64,000 nt of DNA. Source: Thalassia testudinum (taxonomy: Eukaryota > Streptophyta > Magnoliopsida > Alismatales > Hydrocharitaceae). The notes below the pieces were generated by a model. The model did not search any database. It was not told the origin of the DNA and saw only the letters and a program-made list of their open reading frames with translations. The translations under genes were made by a program, and so were the position numbers. The stretch lies in NCBI GenBank assembly GCA_037157565.1, contig JAZHRO010000046.1:16342501-16406500 (forward strand). Direction: 5' to 3'. Every line of letters starts with the position of its first letter. The first letter of the stretch is position 1. Below are positions 54,385-64,000 of this stretch, in pieces.

Positions 54385-56221
54385 ATAATAGGTGGGTCAT
54401 TTTGATACAATAAAGGCTGCTGATGCAGGTTTGGTGGATTGTTTTCAGGAAGTACAGAGGATGGGTCTGATTAAGGAAATGGACTTGGCCTTGATGTTGC
54501 CTAGGGTTTTGGAAATTCCTAGGATTTGGAATTGGCTGAGATGGAAGAGTACCTGGCTGACGAGACTCAGCTAAAAGCGTGATCTGATTTCATTAATCAG
54601 CCAACTCTACCTTACATTGCCTTTGGATCTCAGTGATCTACCTGTGAATCTCTATTTAGCCCTATGGGGTTTTGCAAACCCACGTAAAATGGCCTCGCAT
54701 TATGTTGCTGAAATGACATTGTAGGCGGGTTTTGCCTGGTCTGAGTCAGATATGATGGTCTTTGTGAATGGTTAGACCAAGAGAAATTAGGGTGATTACA
54801 TCATCCAAGATTATAGGAATTTGAATATGGGTTTGATCTTGGTGTATATCCTCGAATGACGTTCAAATCTAAAGTATAGGGTGTGTTTTCCACAAAAACA
54901 GGAGATGAGGAAAAAGGTGGGAAAGATTGTGGGACAAAGGTCCCTCCTTGGGTCGGTGCAGGAGTAGATAGAAAACATAAGGAAGATGGATCTCTAGAAT
55001 CCAGATTATTCACAAATTCCCTCCCTGTGGGAATTCGTGAAATAGGTGAATGCGTGGAATTTTACGTAGCAAGTAAAGGTGCAAGAGTTTTCATTGTATT
55101 TCGGACCTCGTCAAGATGCTTTGCTACGATGTCGACTTTGTCTAGTTTCTCTGCAATAATTTCCAAATCCTTTGAACTAGATGGATTACCGATCTCGTGA
55201 ATGCCCTTATGCGGATTTTGATGTGCTGTATTCGTTCCCTGCGTAAATTGCGACATGGATGCATTATTGATCGAGTTCTCTACCAATCCTTCAAATAATT
55301 CTGAAGTGGATTCTGCATCATGATTTAGAAATTCCCTCCACAAGAGGCATCGACTAGATTGCGAATGCCCTCTTGCAATCCATAGTAGAATATATGCATT
55401 AATTGCTAATGAGGGATGTCATGATGTGGGCATTTCCTTTGTAATTCGTGAAAGCATTCCCACGCTTCATGAATTGGTTCTCCTTGATTTTGATTAAACA
55501 TTGTGATTGCTCGCCTTAAAGCATTTGTTTGACCAATAGGAAAGAATTTCCTCAAAAATGTAGATTCAAGTTCAGCCCAAGTTGAGATTGGTCTTGCTAT
55601 AGTTCTATACCAATAAGCTGCTTTATCTTTAAGGCTAAAAGAGAACATTTTCATAAGTAGGATTTCCCTATTTTGATTTCGAGGTCCAAGAGTTTGTGAT
55701 AGATTCTTAAGATCTTCAATATGTTGGAATGGATCCTCGGATGAAAATCCATGAAAATGAGGGATTAGACCTATAATGTTTGGCTTTAATTCTGAATCAT
55801 TTTCCCCAATAGGAATCCTAAAATTAGGCTCTACTTGTGCATTAGATGGATTATAGTAGTCTCTGAGTAGAGGCCTTGGATGAGGGATCGGTAAATCAGG
55901 AAGATCAAAACCCACCTCAGGTTGAGGTGGAGGATGGGTTTGAAGATTCTGTAGATTATTTAAGGCTGCTGTTAAAAGATTAATTTGTCTATTTTGTTCA
56001 AGCATCCTAAGATTCTAGTTCAGGAGCGCCTCATGAACATCAAAAGGCGGCATCTCCCCCTGACCAGAAGAAGAAGGGATCTTGAGATTCTAATTTTGCA
56101 ATTATTCCATAGAAATAGATGAATCAGACAGGAATTTAAATGGTTGCTTATTTGCAACCGATCTAGGATCACCTGTCAAAGGAGTTACAAGAGGAGGATG
56201 CAAGGATCGCCTCCTGTTCAT
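54385..56221 (-). pseudogene. Gag of the gag-only Athila-like element
   Basis: It starts at ATG 56221 (MNRRRSLHPPLVTPLTGDP). A TAG-containing linker follows, then a 199-codon open stretch (56005-55406) with RPLLRDYYNPSNAQVEPNF, FHGFSSEDPFQHIEDL, LKDKAAYWYRTIARPI, FLRKFFPIGQTN and HEAWECFHELQRKCPHH: the complete retrotransposon-gag core. Then VENSINNASMSQFTQGTN and DLEIIAEKLDKVDIVAKHLD (55062-55343) and a Pro/Asn-rich C-terminus. No zinc knuckle was recognised. A 50-base deletion near 54628, relative to copy 2, and stops break the C-terminal half. No protease or pol follows before the polypurine tract. Confidence 0.85.
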
Positions 56222-56476
56222 AAAATGAAAAGAATGTGCAAAGGCACACTCACACTACCAGAAAACAGCGGCACAAAAAACTACAAAATAGCGCAAAAAA
56301 TGCAGGTTTTGCTCTTCTTTCAAAGGAAAGAAGAGATTCGTAGAATATGCAAAAATACTTTAGATGCAAACAAGTATAGTAACAATATGAAAATATGCAT
56401 CCTAAACCCGTGTCTATGCAAGTGTGTATCCTTAAGGCTCAAAGGTCTAAGGTCTAGGATCGAGATCGCTCACTAC
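56222..56476 (-). other. Short leader between LTR copy 2 and gag
   Basis: Non-coding, about 255 bases. The minus strand after the LTR reads GTAGTGAGCGATCTCG, in which I cannot recognise a standard primer site. The chance plus-strand frame here is antisense. Confidence 0.5.
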
Positions 56477-57936
56477 TACCCAATACCAAGGTTCAATAGC
56501 TATGATTTTAAAACATTTGTGCTTTGTGAAGAGAGTTGTCCTAAAGTCATCCAAATTTGCAAAAATCAAGATCTTAAGACATCAATTTCCAATCCAGATT
56601 ATTCCAATTCAAGTCTTTGGCTTGGCCTTACTCAGGTTTGGTTGCTTTCTCCTCACCAGTTTCCTATCCCAAGGTCAACACTTTTTGTGTATATCTCCCC
56701 GGTGGACCATTGGGTCTCCTATTCCTAATTTTTTTATCTCCATATTTTTTTCAACTTTTTTCTGTAGGTTAGAACACCCATATGTAAGGAGGTGTTCTTT
56801 TATTTGATGGAAGGAAGGGTAGCATCCACTTATACCGAGATGCTTTACTTTTATGGATAAACTACATAAGTACCCATTTGTAACAAGGCACTTAACTGTA
56901 GGGTGTTTTATTTTATTTTATTTTACTTTTTCTCCCCCTTCTCATTTTCTTACTAACTTTATTCTCCAAATCCTTTTTCTAGGTGAGTGGCACATCCTTC
57001 ACCCTTTCAAGAACCACCCCGTAGAAATCCTTGGACTAAAGAGGATTCAGAATAGATCACTTAACCTCTGTGTTTTCACGGTCTCAGATACCAACAAGAC
57101 AATTCTGTGTGTGAATTTTAGATGTTTAGGTTACTTAGCTCTCAAACCAAAGCTTGGACAACAAAGTGCTTCACTCTCAGGTTCTTTAAATTTTTAGTTT
57201 CCTCCTATAGGATCTGTCAAGACAAAAATTACCAAGTCTAGTCAAATGTCTATAGCCTGATAGACTTGAAAGACTAAAATTTTACTAACTCTCTATTTTA
57301 CTTAACTTTATGATAAAATCAAATATTCAAAAAGCAAAAGGATTACTTAATCTAATTGATTAAAAAGTTACAATTTAATTCCAAAACTTAAGTTTAAAAC
57401 TTAATACACCTTAGTTTCTTAATTTCAGGGTAAGAATAGAAAAACAAAGCTTAAAGATATAAAGATTCTAATTCAAATAAAATCTTGTTTAAAAATTTTT
57501 TAAACAAAAGTGTGTTTTTACAAAATGTTATAAGTAAAAATCTAAATAAGAATTTAATGCTCTTATATACTCTATATGTATTCCTAATATATATTTTTTT
57601 GTTTCTGACCTAAAAGAAAAATTAAGCTCTTAATTATATATATATATAAAAAAAATATATATTTCTTTTCTTCTTTATTCTAAATGAATATACCCCTTTT
57701 ATTATATTTACAATTTTCAATTTTCAAATTTTTTATATTTATATATTTTTGTTTTTATGTTTTAAAATTTTCCAATTTTTATGAATTTTTTCAAAATTTT
57801 TCAAATTTTTATGAAATTTTTGATTTTGAGATTTTTAGAATTTTTGTATTTCTATTTTTTTTAAAATTTTCATGGATATTTAATTTTATGTGTTTTTTTT
57901 TTATCCATACACTTGAAGTGAAAATTTCACTTCACA
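56477..57936 (-). repeat. LTR of the gag-only unit, copy 2 (shared middle LTR)
   Basis: 1,460 bp, matching copy 1. It lies between two partial or complete internal regions in the same orientation, so it serves as 3' LTR of the upstream unit and 5' LTR of the downstream unit. Confidence 0.72.
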
Positions 57937-57973
57937 ACCCCCAAGCCAAGATTTTACAATGCCCTCATTGTAA
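57937..57973 (-). promoter_or_regulatory. Polypurine tract and hairpin, copy 2
   Basis: The minus strand has the same 8-bp stem as copy 1 (TTACAATG / CATTGTAA) around AGGG instead of AGGA, followed by CTTGGCTTGGGGGTTG before the LTR. Confidence 0.72.
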
Positions 57974-58519
57974 GAAGGGTGAAACGATATTACACTTCAT
58001 TTAGTATAGGGTGATGGAAGGGGTCGGATAGAAGAGATCAGAGATCTCTATGTGAACGATTTCAAGTCTGACCAAAGGTCAGAGTGGTCAGTTAGACTAA
58101 ATGAAGGTAATTAGTATAAAATGAAGTGAAAAATCAGAAAAGTGTATAGGAAATAAAAATGTAGAAAGCAGGAAACAGCTATATACAAAATGCTAAGTTT
58201 TAACCTTCAGCTAGGCGTAAACCCTAGTGAAAAACTCCTAAAAAGAATATGTATAATAAAAACAAAGTAGTTATGAAAGAATTGGTTCAAAAATAGAAAA
58301 ATAGATAAGATCACCTGGTAAAAACTCATCGAGAGATTGGCTAAAGTAGATCTTGCAGAACCAAAATCAGATTCTTATAAAAATCTTAGAAAGATAAGAG
58401 TAAATCTCATGATGTTCAGATCTGATTTAGGTTGAGATGTAGAATATTAAAGATTGAGGCAATTTAAGAAATGATTCCAACCAAGTTCAGAAGATCAGCA
58501 GAGTCAATTCTGATTCTCA

Positions 58520-59337
58520 ATAATAGGTGGGTCATTTTGATACAATAAAGGCTGCTGATGCAGGTTTGGTGGATTGTTTTCAAGAAGTATAGAGGATGGG
58601 TTCTGATTAAGGAAATGGACTTGGCCTTGATGTTGCCTATGGTTTTGGAAATTCCTAGGATTTGGAATTGGTTGAGATGGAAGAGTACCTGGCTGATGAG
58701 ACTAAGCTAAAAGCGTGATTTGATTTCGTAAATCATCGAACTCTACCTTACATTGCCTTTGGATCTCAGCAAGAGCTTCAGCATTTTGTCACTGACTCTC
58801 TGACACAGCTCTCAAAATCTGGTCTACTTGTGAATCTCTATTTAGCCCTATGGGGTTTTGCAAACCCACGTAAAATGGCCTTGCATTATGTTGCTGAAAC
58901 GGCGGGTTTTGCCTGGTCTGAGTCGGATATGATGGTCTTTGTGAATGGTCAGACCAAGAGAAATTAGGGTGATTGCGCCATCCAGGATTACAGGAATTTG
59001 AATATGGGTTTGATCTTGGTGTATATCCCTGAATGGCGTTCAAATCTAAGGGATAGGGCATGTTTTCCACAAAAATAGGAGATGGGGAAAAAGGTAGGAA
59101 AGATTGTGGGACAAAGGTCCCTCCTTGGGTCGATGCAGGAGTAGATAGAAAACCCAAGGAAGATGGATCTCTAGAATCTAGATTATTCACAAATTCCCTC
59201 CCCGTGGGAATTTGCGAAACAGGTGAATGCGCGGAATTTTGCATAGCAAGTAGAGGTGTAAGAGTTTTCATCATATTTCGAACCTCGTCGAGATGCTTTG
59301 CTACGATGTTGACTTTGTCCAGTTTCTCTGCAATAAT
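58520..59337 (-). pseudogene. Truncated second gag of the gag-only unit
   Basis: It begins abruptly at 59337 within IIAEKLDKVNIVAKHLDEV and continues through GREFVNNLDSRDPSSLGF, TPASTQGGTFVPQSF, GYTPRSNPYSN, PNFSWSDHSQRPSYP and VDQILRAVSESQ. It ends near VHFLNQNPSS-like and NDPPIIENQ-like sequence before a non-coding 3' region. Here the C-terminal half stays open, unlike copy 1. The N-terminal half is missing: beyond 59337 the DNA is plus-strand Athila, and the ~40 residues that appear to extend this frame on the minus strand are antisense to it. Confidence 0.82.
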
Positions 59338-60024
59338 CAAACTCAAAGACCTCAATATCAGCCTCGACCATAAGCTCCTCGTCCATTTTAGTTGCCTAAG
59401 CCTCGACCTAACCCAACTTATCAATCTAGGCCGACTCATACAGATCAAATGACTCTTATCCTACAGACTCTAGCTGACATTCAGAAGACGAATGCAGCTA
59501 TGCAAAAACTGCACAGAGATGAGATCACAAAGGTTCACAATCAACTTGCCCAGATGGCAAATCCTCGCCAACCTGGTGCACTCCCTTCACAACCTCTGCC
59601 TAATCTGAATAGCGTGTCGAACTAGATGCACGTTATGAACCCAAATTCGGATCAAGCTCACTTTGTTTATCAGGCCCCGTCTACTCCATCACCCGACGGG
59701 ATGGAGGCTTCAACATCATATACGAGTTACCAATAGCAAGCACCTCTTCTACCCACACCAAGCCAGAACCAGGCAAGATTGAATTTTGTTACTACCCGCA
59801 CTAGCAAAACAACACAGGACCCACCTTATCCAAGCCAAACCCAGCCTGGTAATACAAACCCTAACCCTAGGATACTCATCCAGGACACCTCTATCCCAAA
59901 TCAAGAACCTGGACCCATTCTAGAGGAACCATCTAAGGTTCCATTTCCTGAGGCCTTGACCAAGGGAAAAAGGATAACCAAAATTGTGGCACCTGAGGAG
60001 GACTTGGTTAAGCTCTTTGAGTAG
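59338..60024 (+). pseudogene. Athila gag C-terminal region
   Basis: Frames contain PKPRPNPTYQSRPTHTDQ, MTLILQTLADIQKTNAAMQK (helical), VHNQLAQMANPRQPGALPSQ and, after stops, TRTSKTTQDPPYPSQTQPGN and EALTKGKRITKIVAPEEDLV. PGALPSQPLPN has a counterpart in the gag-only element (PGTLPSQPIPN), so the two families share a Gag ancestor. The 'TRSGKT...DP' type block marks the passage to protease. Stops occur at about 59623, 59735 and 60022. Confidence 0.8.
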
Positions 60025-60642
60025 GTCCATATAAACATCCCCTTGATGGATGCGATATGCCACATATCGGCTTACGCACGATTTTTGAAAGACGTATGTA
60101 CACCTAAGCATAAGCCGTGAACCAATGACGGGAATTCGATCGTACTATCAAAGAAAGCTAGCTCTATCATTTTGAGCAAACTCCTGCCTAAGGCAAAAGA
60201 CCCAGGCACCCCTTTGATCTCCTATGAAATCAGTGATATACGATTTGACCGAGCCTTATTAGACTTAGGAGCCTCCATAAATTTGATACCTACATCCCTA
60301 CTAGACTACTTCGAGGAATTTGAACTTAAACCAACTGAAATGACTTTACAACTAGCCAACCGATCAATTAAGTCACCAAAAGGAATTCTCGAGGATGTCA
60401 TAGTTAGGGTACATGATTTCTATTTTCCAGTGGATTTTATCGTCTTAGACATGGATGCTCCTGAGAATGTGAAGAATACACCGATCATACTAGGGAGACC
60501 CTTTCTGGCCACTGCTAAGGCCAATATCAATTGTGAGGAGGGCCAAATTGAATTAAAAATTGGAAGTAAGATACTAAAGATCGACATCTTTAAGGCCCAA
60601 CAAGGAATTAATTGCAGAGTCACAATAGATTTGCGATATTGA
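60025..60642 (+). pseudogene. Athila protease
   Basis: After a TAG, HINIPLMDAICHISAYARFL and VCTPKHKP lead into the protease. The open stretch 60172-60642 contains PLISYEISDIRFDRALLDLG, then ASINLIPTSL: the Athila active site D-L-G-A-S. ELKPTEMTLQLANRSIKSPK, GILEDVIVRVHDFYFPVDFI and PIILGRPFLATAKANINCEE follow. This domain is intact and could fold. It is the plus-strand counterpart of the fragment at 5817-6242. The frame ends at 60642, where a stop separates it from RT. Confidence 0.88.
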
Positions 60643-61027
60643 AGCTGTGGTTGACAACTTTATCGAGGAAAACCCAACTATCCTTATCAACCACAAGAGG
60701 ATCAAAACTCGCAATTAGAGGAGCCCGAACTCAACCTAGACACAACCATTGCTCCTTCCTTTGCTCCTGGCACCCATCTTGAACCACCTGCTACTGTTGA
60801 CAAACCGGTGTTGGAATTAAAGCATCTTCCTGATCATCTCAAGTACGTCTTTTTGGGTTCCAATCAAATGTTTCCTATGATTATCAACTCCTGACTCACA
60901 CCTGATTTCTGTTCTTCAGCAACATCGAAGAGCCATTGGATGGACTCTCGATGACCTCACTCGTATCAGCCCCTCATAATACACACATCACATCTACACT
61001 GAAGAGGGCTCACAACCATCCCGTGAA
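60643..61027 (+). other. Protease-RT linker
   Basis: Degraded coding sequence: frames such as LELKHLPDHLKYVFLGSNQ, then SNIEEPLDGLSMTSL-like pieces, belong to the variable stretch before Athila RT. There are several stops and no separate gene. Confidence 0.6.
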
Positions 61028-61770
61028 ATGCAGAGATGCCTAAATCCAAATCTGCAGGATGTCGTGAAAAAGGAGATTATCAAGTGGTTAGATGTAGGGA
61101 TCATCTACCTGATCTCCAACAGTCGGTGGGTGAGCCCAATCCAAGTTGTGCATAAAAAGGCAAGGCTCACCGTCATCATGACTGAAACCAGAGAAACCAT
61201 ACCGACCCATATAGCAAACTCATGGAGAGTCTGCATTGATTACAAAAGACTTAATTCCTCCACGAAGAAGGATCATTTCCTAATACCATTCTTGAAAAAC
61301 TAGCGGGAAATCGATTCTTCTACTTTTTGGACGGGTACTCCAGTTACAATCAGGTTGCAATCCATCCTGAGGACCAAGAGAAGACCACCTTCACGTGGCC
61401 CTTTGGAACATATGCATTCTGAAGGATGTTGTTCAGTCTTTGCAATGCACCTGCTACTTTTCAGTGGTGCATGCTTGCCATATTCTCAGACATGGTAGGT
61501 GAGTACCTTGAAGTCTTCATGGATGACTTCTCGGTATTTGGTGAACCATTTGACGATTGCCTCCTGCACTTGGTTCAGATCCTCAGGCAATGCATCGATG
61601 TGAACTTGGTTCTTTCCTGGGAAAAGAGTCACTTCATGGTACCTAAAGGAATTGTCCTGGGACATCTTGTCTCTGAAAAAGGCATCCAGGTTGATTGAGC
61701 CAAGGTGAATTTGATTTCCAAACTCCCTATGCCTAGCTCTGTCAAAGACATCTGATCCTTCCTGGGCCAC
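61028..61770 (+). pseudogene. Athila reverse transcriptase
   Basis: RT starts QRCLNPNLQDVVKKEIIKWL, DVGIIYLISNSRWVSPIQVV and SWRVCIDYKRLNSSTKKDHF. After a frame break come the middle motifs (LDGYSGYNQ-like, read in another frame near 61330) and LFSLCNAPATFQWCM. GEYLEVFMDDFSVFGEPFDD follows with both catalytic Asp at 61522-61527, then LVLSWEKSHFMV and GIVLGHLVSEKGIQVD. A TGA and later stops follow. At least two frameshifts prevent a whole enzyme. Confidence 0.88.
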
Positions 61771-62330
61771 GTCGATTTTTACCGTTGATTCATTCCCAAT
61801 TTCTCAAAAATCACACGCCCCTTGACTAATCTTCTTTCTAAGGATGTCCCCTTTGAAATCTCCAAGCAGTGCGCTTAGGCATTTGAGATCCTATGTGATC
61901 GAGTAACCCAAGCACTTATCCTGTAGTCCTCTTATTGGTCTCAACCCTTTGAGATCATGTGCGATGCATCTAATTATGCTGTAGGGGCGATACTTGTGCA
62001 GAAAATAGACGAGAAACTTGTGGTCTTCTACTACGCTAGCAAGACACCTGACGAAGCTCGACGTAATACATAGTTACTGAGAAAGAGCTGTTAGCCGTAG
62101 TATTTTCCCTGGAAAAATTCAGATCATATCCCTTGGGTTCCCATGTTATCATTTACTCAGATCACACTGCTATGAGGCACCTCCTTGCGAAGGATGCGAA
62201 ACCTCGGCTAATCCGCTGGATCTTACTATTATAAGAGTTTGACCTCGAGATTCGTGACAAGGTGGGAAAATAGAATGTGGTAGCTAATCACTTATCCCGC
62301 CTTCCTTCCGACATTATCGACCCTTCCGAA
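61771..62330 (+). pseudogene. Athila RNase H
   Basis: Blocks seen: FYRxFIPNFSKITRPLTNLL (RT thumb/connection, with a stop at x), FEIMCDASNYAVGAILVQ (catalytic Asp near 61960) and VVFYYASKTPDEARRN. A frame change follows, then EKELLAVVFSLEKFRSYPLG-like sequence around 62080-62130 and NVVANHLSRLP at 62273-62305. NVVANHLSRL has Asn where most gypsy RNases H have Asp (VADALSR); Asn also occurs in Athila relatives as I remember them, so this may not be damage. Confidence 0.8.
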
Positions 62331-63678
62331 CCCATTACTAAACATTTTCTCGATGACCACCTCCTGACTATCAGTTTGGGACTTCCATGGTTTGCTGATC
62401 TAGTAAACTGCTTAACATCACATCAGATCCTGTCCAATTGGCCAAAAGCCAAGAAGGACAAATTACTTTCCGATGCCAAGTACTACTTTTAGGAAGGCCT
62501 GTATCTCTTCCGCATTGGTACTGATCAGATCATCCGACGATGTGTTCCAGAAGTGGAAATTTAGGACATTTTGTCCTTCTATCATGACCGGGCCTGCGAT
62601 GAACACTTCTTTGGTCATAAAACTGTAGCAAAAGTCCTCTAATGTAGCTTCTATTGGCCTGCGATTTTTAAAGACGCATACAATCATTGTAAGGCATGCA
62701 ATCGTTGCCAGACCTTAGGCAACATGAGCCACTGCGATATAATGCCCTTACAGCCAATTCTCGTATGCGAAATCTTCAATATCTGGGGGATTGATTTTAT
62801 GGGACCCCTTCCCTATTTCAGACGGCTTCGAATACATTCTTCTTGCTATTGACTATGTGTCCAAATGTATCGAAGCCATTTCAACCTGAACCAATGGACA
62901 TAAGATGGTTATCAAATTCATTCATCAGAACATCTTTTCTCGGTTCAGGATTCCATGTGCCATAATCTCTGATGGAGGGACCCATTTCACGAATGCTCAG
63001 CTCCGATCACTGATGACCAAGTACGGGGTGTCACATAGAATCTCGACTCCTTATCACCCCCAAATTAATGGTCTAGCTGAGCTGACGAATTAGGAGATCA
63101 AAAAAATCCTTCAGGTCACTGTTCGACCTGACAGGAAAGATTGGTCATCCCGACTTTTGGAAGCCTTGTGGGCTTATAGGATCGCCCACAAAACCCAATT
63201 AGGCAAGTCTCCCTTCAGATTGGTGTACATGAAGGCATGTCACCTCCCCATCGAATTGTAGCACAAAGCCTATTGGGTAGTACGAAACTACAATCTCAAT
63301 CTTTCTAAGGCAAGAATACATAGAAAGTTTCAAATGAGCGACATTGATGAACTACGCCATGACACGTATGAGAATTCATGAATTTACAAAGAGAGGGTTA
63401 AGGCCTTTCACCACAAGCACATCTCCAAAAAGATCTTTTTCCCTAGTCAGAAAGTCCTACTCTTTGACGGCAAACTCAAATTGTTCCCAGGAAAACTTAG
63501 ATCAAAAAGGATTGGACCATACCTTGTCCGATAAATCTTTGAAAGTGGAGCTGTCAAAATCAGTCAACTCAGCCACGACTTAGAACCTTTTGTCATGAAC
63601 GGTCAGAGACTCAAACCGTTCATTGAACTCACCGATACAAACTTGGCTGAGGTATCTTTTACCCTCCATTCTCCTTGA
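62331..63678 (+). pseudogene. Athila integrase
   Basis: Zinc-binding pieces CDEHFFGHKTVAKVL and CKACNRCQTLGNMS are followed by NIWGIDFMGPLP (first Asp, 62793-62795). After a frameshift, RIPCAIISDGGTHFTNAQLR (second Asp) and STPYHPQINGLAELTN (Glu, 63079-63081) follow. Then come LLEALWAYRIAHKTQLGKSP, KVLLFDGKLKLFPGKLRSKR, IGPYLV and LSHDLEPFVMNGQRLKPFIE. No chromodomain follows, consistent with Athila rather than a chromovirus. Stops at about 63091 and 63258 and several frame changes break it. Confidence 0.88.
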
Positions 63679-64000
63679 GCTCATTGCACACGACTGATGG
63701 CGTTAAATTCAGCGCTTAACGGGAGGCAACCCATCATTTTGAAACACCCAAAACCCTTCCTGACACATCTTATGCTGAACTCATATTGCACTTTAGGGTT
63801 CATCCTTTGAACAATCGACTTCACCTCTAGTACCCGTACCTGAGCTTGAAATCGTCCGTGACAATTACGTTGACCCATTCACCCACCCAACACCTATTCT
63901 AATGAATGATCTAAGCTGAACTCGAAATCACCTAATTTACAATGACATTGCAAATTGTAGGCATGGGGGGGTATTAAAGTGCAAAATGCTGTGAAAATCA
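63679..64000 (+). other. Athila 3' non-coding region, polypurine tract and possible LTR start
   Basis: GGCGTTAAATTCAGCGCTTA, then CGGGAGGCAACCC just after integrase, is a block I recognise from Athila-type elements. At 63936-63982 TTTACAATGACATTGCAAA is followed by GGCATGGGGGGGTATT. This is a polypurine tract preceded by the same stem as in the gag-only unit, but with the loop shortened. The 3' LTR should begin within the last ~25 bases. No env-like ORF is present. Confidence 0.6.

Larger units (their letters stand above)
59338..64000 (+). mobile_element. Plus-strand Athila internal region, 5'-truncated
   Basis: It contains, in gypsy order, gag C-terminus, protease, RT, RNase H and integrase, then a non-coding 3' region and polypurine tract near the window edge. 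The 5' LTR, leader and N-terminal gag are missing at the junction with the minus-strand gag-only unit. It is heavily mutated. Its 3' tail is related to that of the gag-only unit. Confidence 0.88.

Noticed and set aside
56144..56807. 194-codon and 101-codon plus-strand frames
   Set aside because: They run across the gag leader and LTR in antisense; the matching region at 52440-52652 keeps only a shorter frame.
57684..58004. Phe-rich 106-codon frame resembling a membrane protein
   Set aside because: It is produced by T-rich LTR sequence; the homologous stretch at 53540-53850 does not keep the frame.
58789..59448. 219-codon minus-strand frame taken whole as one gag
   Set aside because: Only residues encoded below 59338 match gag; the first ~37 are antisense to the plus-strand Athila.

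Overview
The window is repeat-rich plant nuclear DNA. I found no host gene, tRNA or rRNA. Nearly everything recognisable belongs to LTR retrotransposons (Ty1/copia of the Sirevirus type; Ty3/gypsy of the Athila and Tekay/Del types) and to 5'-truncated L1-like LINEs. Many are inserted into each other. Plant lineage-specific signs are tRNA-iMet and tRNA-Asp primer sites, a chromodomain integrase, Athila-style proteases and an extra envelope-position ORF. This fits a large angiosperm genome; I cannot name the species. Almost every retroelement gene is broken. The exception is a 368-codon ORF at the left edge.

Layout. 1-3342: 3' part of plus-strand Sirevirus A, with an intact extra ORF, polypurine tracts and an LTR packed with GACGTC palindromes. 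3848-5340: minus-strand Athila-type LTR with primer site. 5341-5816: LINE tail. 5817-22840: a minus-strand Athila remnant (LTR, leader, gag, protease) split by complete Sirevirus B (6248-15684, 5-bp target duplication with one mismatch), a partial LTR within a tandem duplication, and a solo LTR of the same family. 22850-24120: LTR-like DNA with an AATTAG motif array. 24640-27185 and 31260-33900: two homologous Athila LTRs, separated by a LINE tail with a 15-bp target duplication, a remnant of Sirevirus C and minus-oriented LTR pieces. 33904-35689 plus 47484-47617: primer site, leader and gag of a plus-strand Athila, split by a complete Tekay-type chromovirus (35690-47483, perfect ATGTG duplication). 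That chromovirus is itself hit by a LINE at 38397-39796. 47618-52322: 4.1-kb LTR and 3' end of another minus-strand gypsy element. 52323-59337: tandem gag-only Athila-like unit (LTR-gag-LTR-gag, minus strand). 59338-64000: plus-strand Athila gag-protease-RT-RNase H-integrase, joined head-on to the gag-only unit.

Two patterns stand out. First, different families carry dense arrays of family-specific short palindromes in their LTRs (GACGTC, TTGATCGACCAA, AATTAG); GACGTC is shared by a copia and a gypsy family. Second, three gypsy groups have a hairpin just before the polypurine tract. Its centre is constant (G(R)GGAC on the sense strand), but its stem is unrelated in sequence and still self-complementary.
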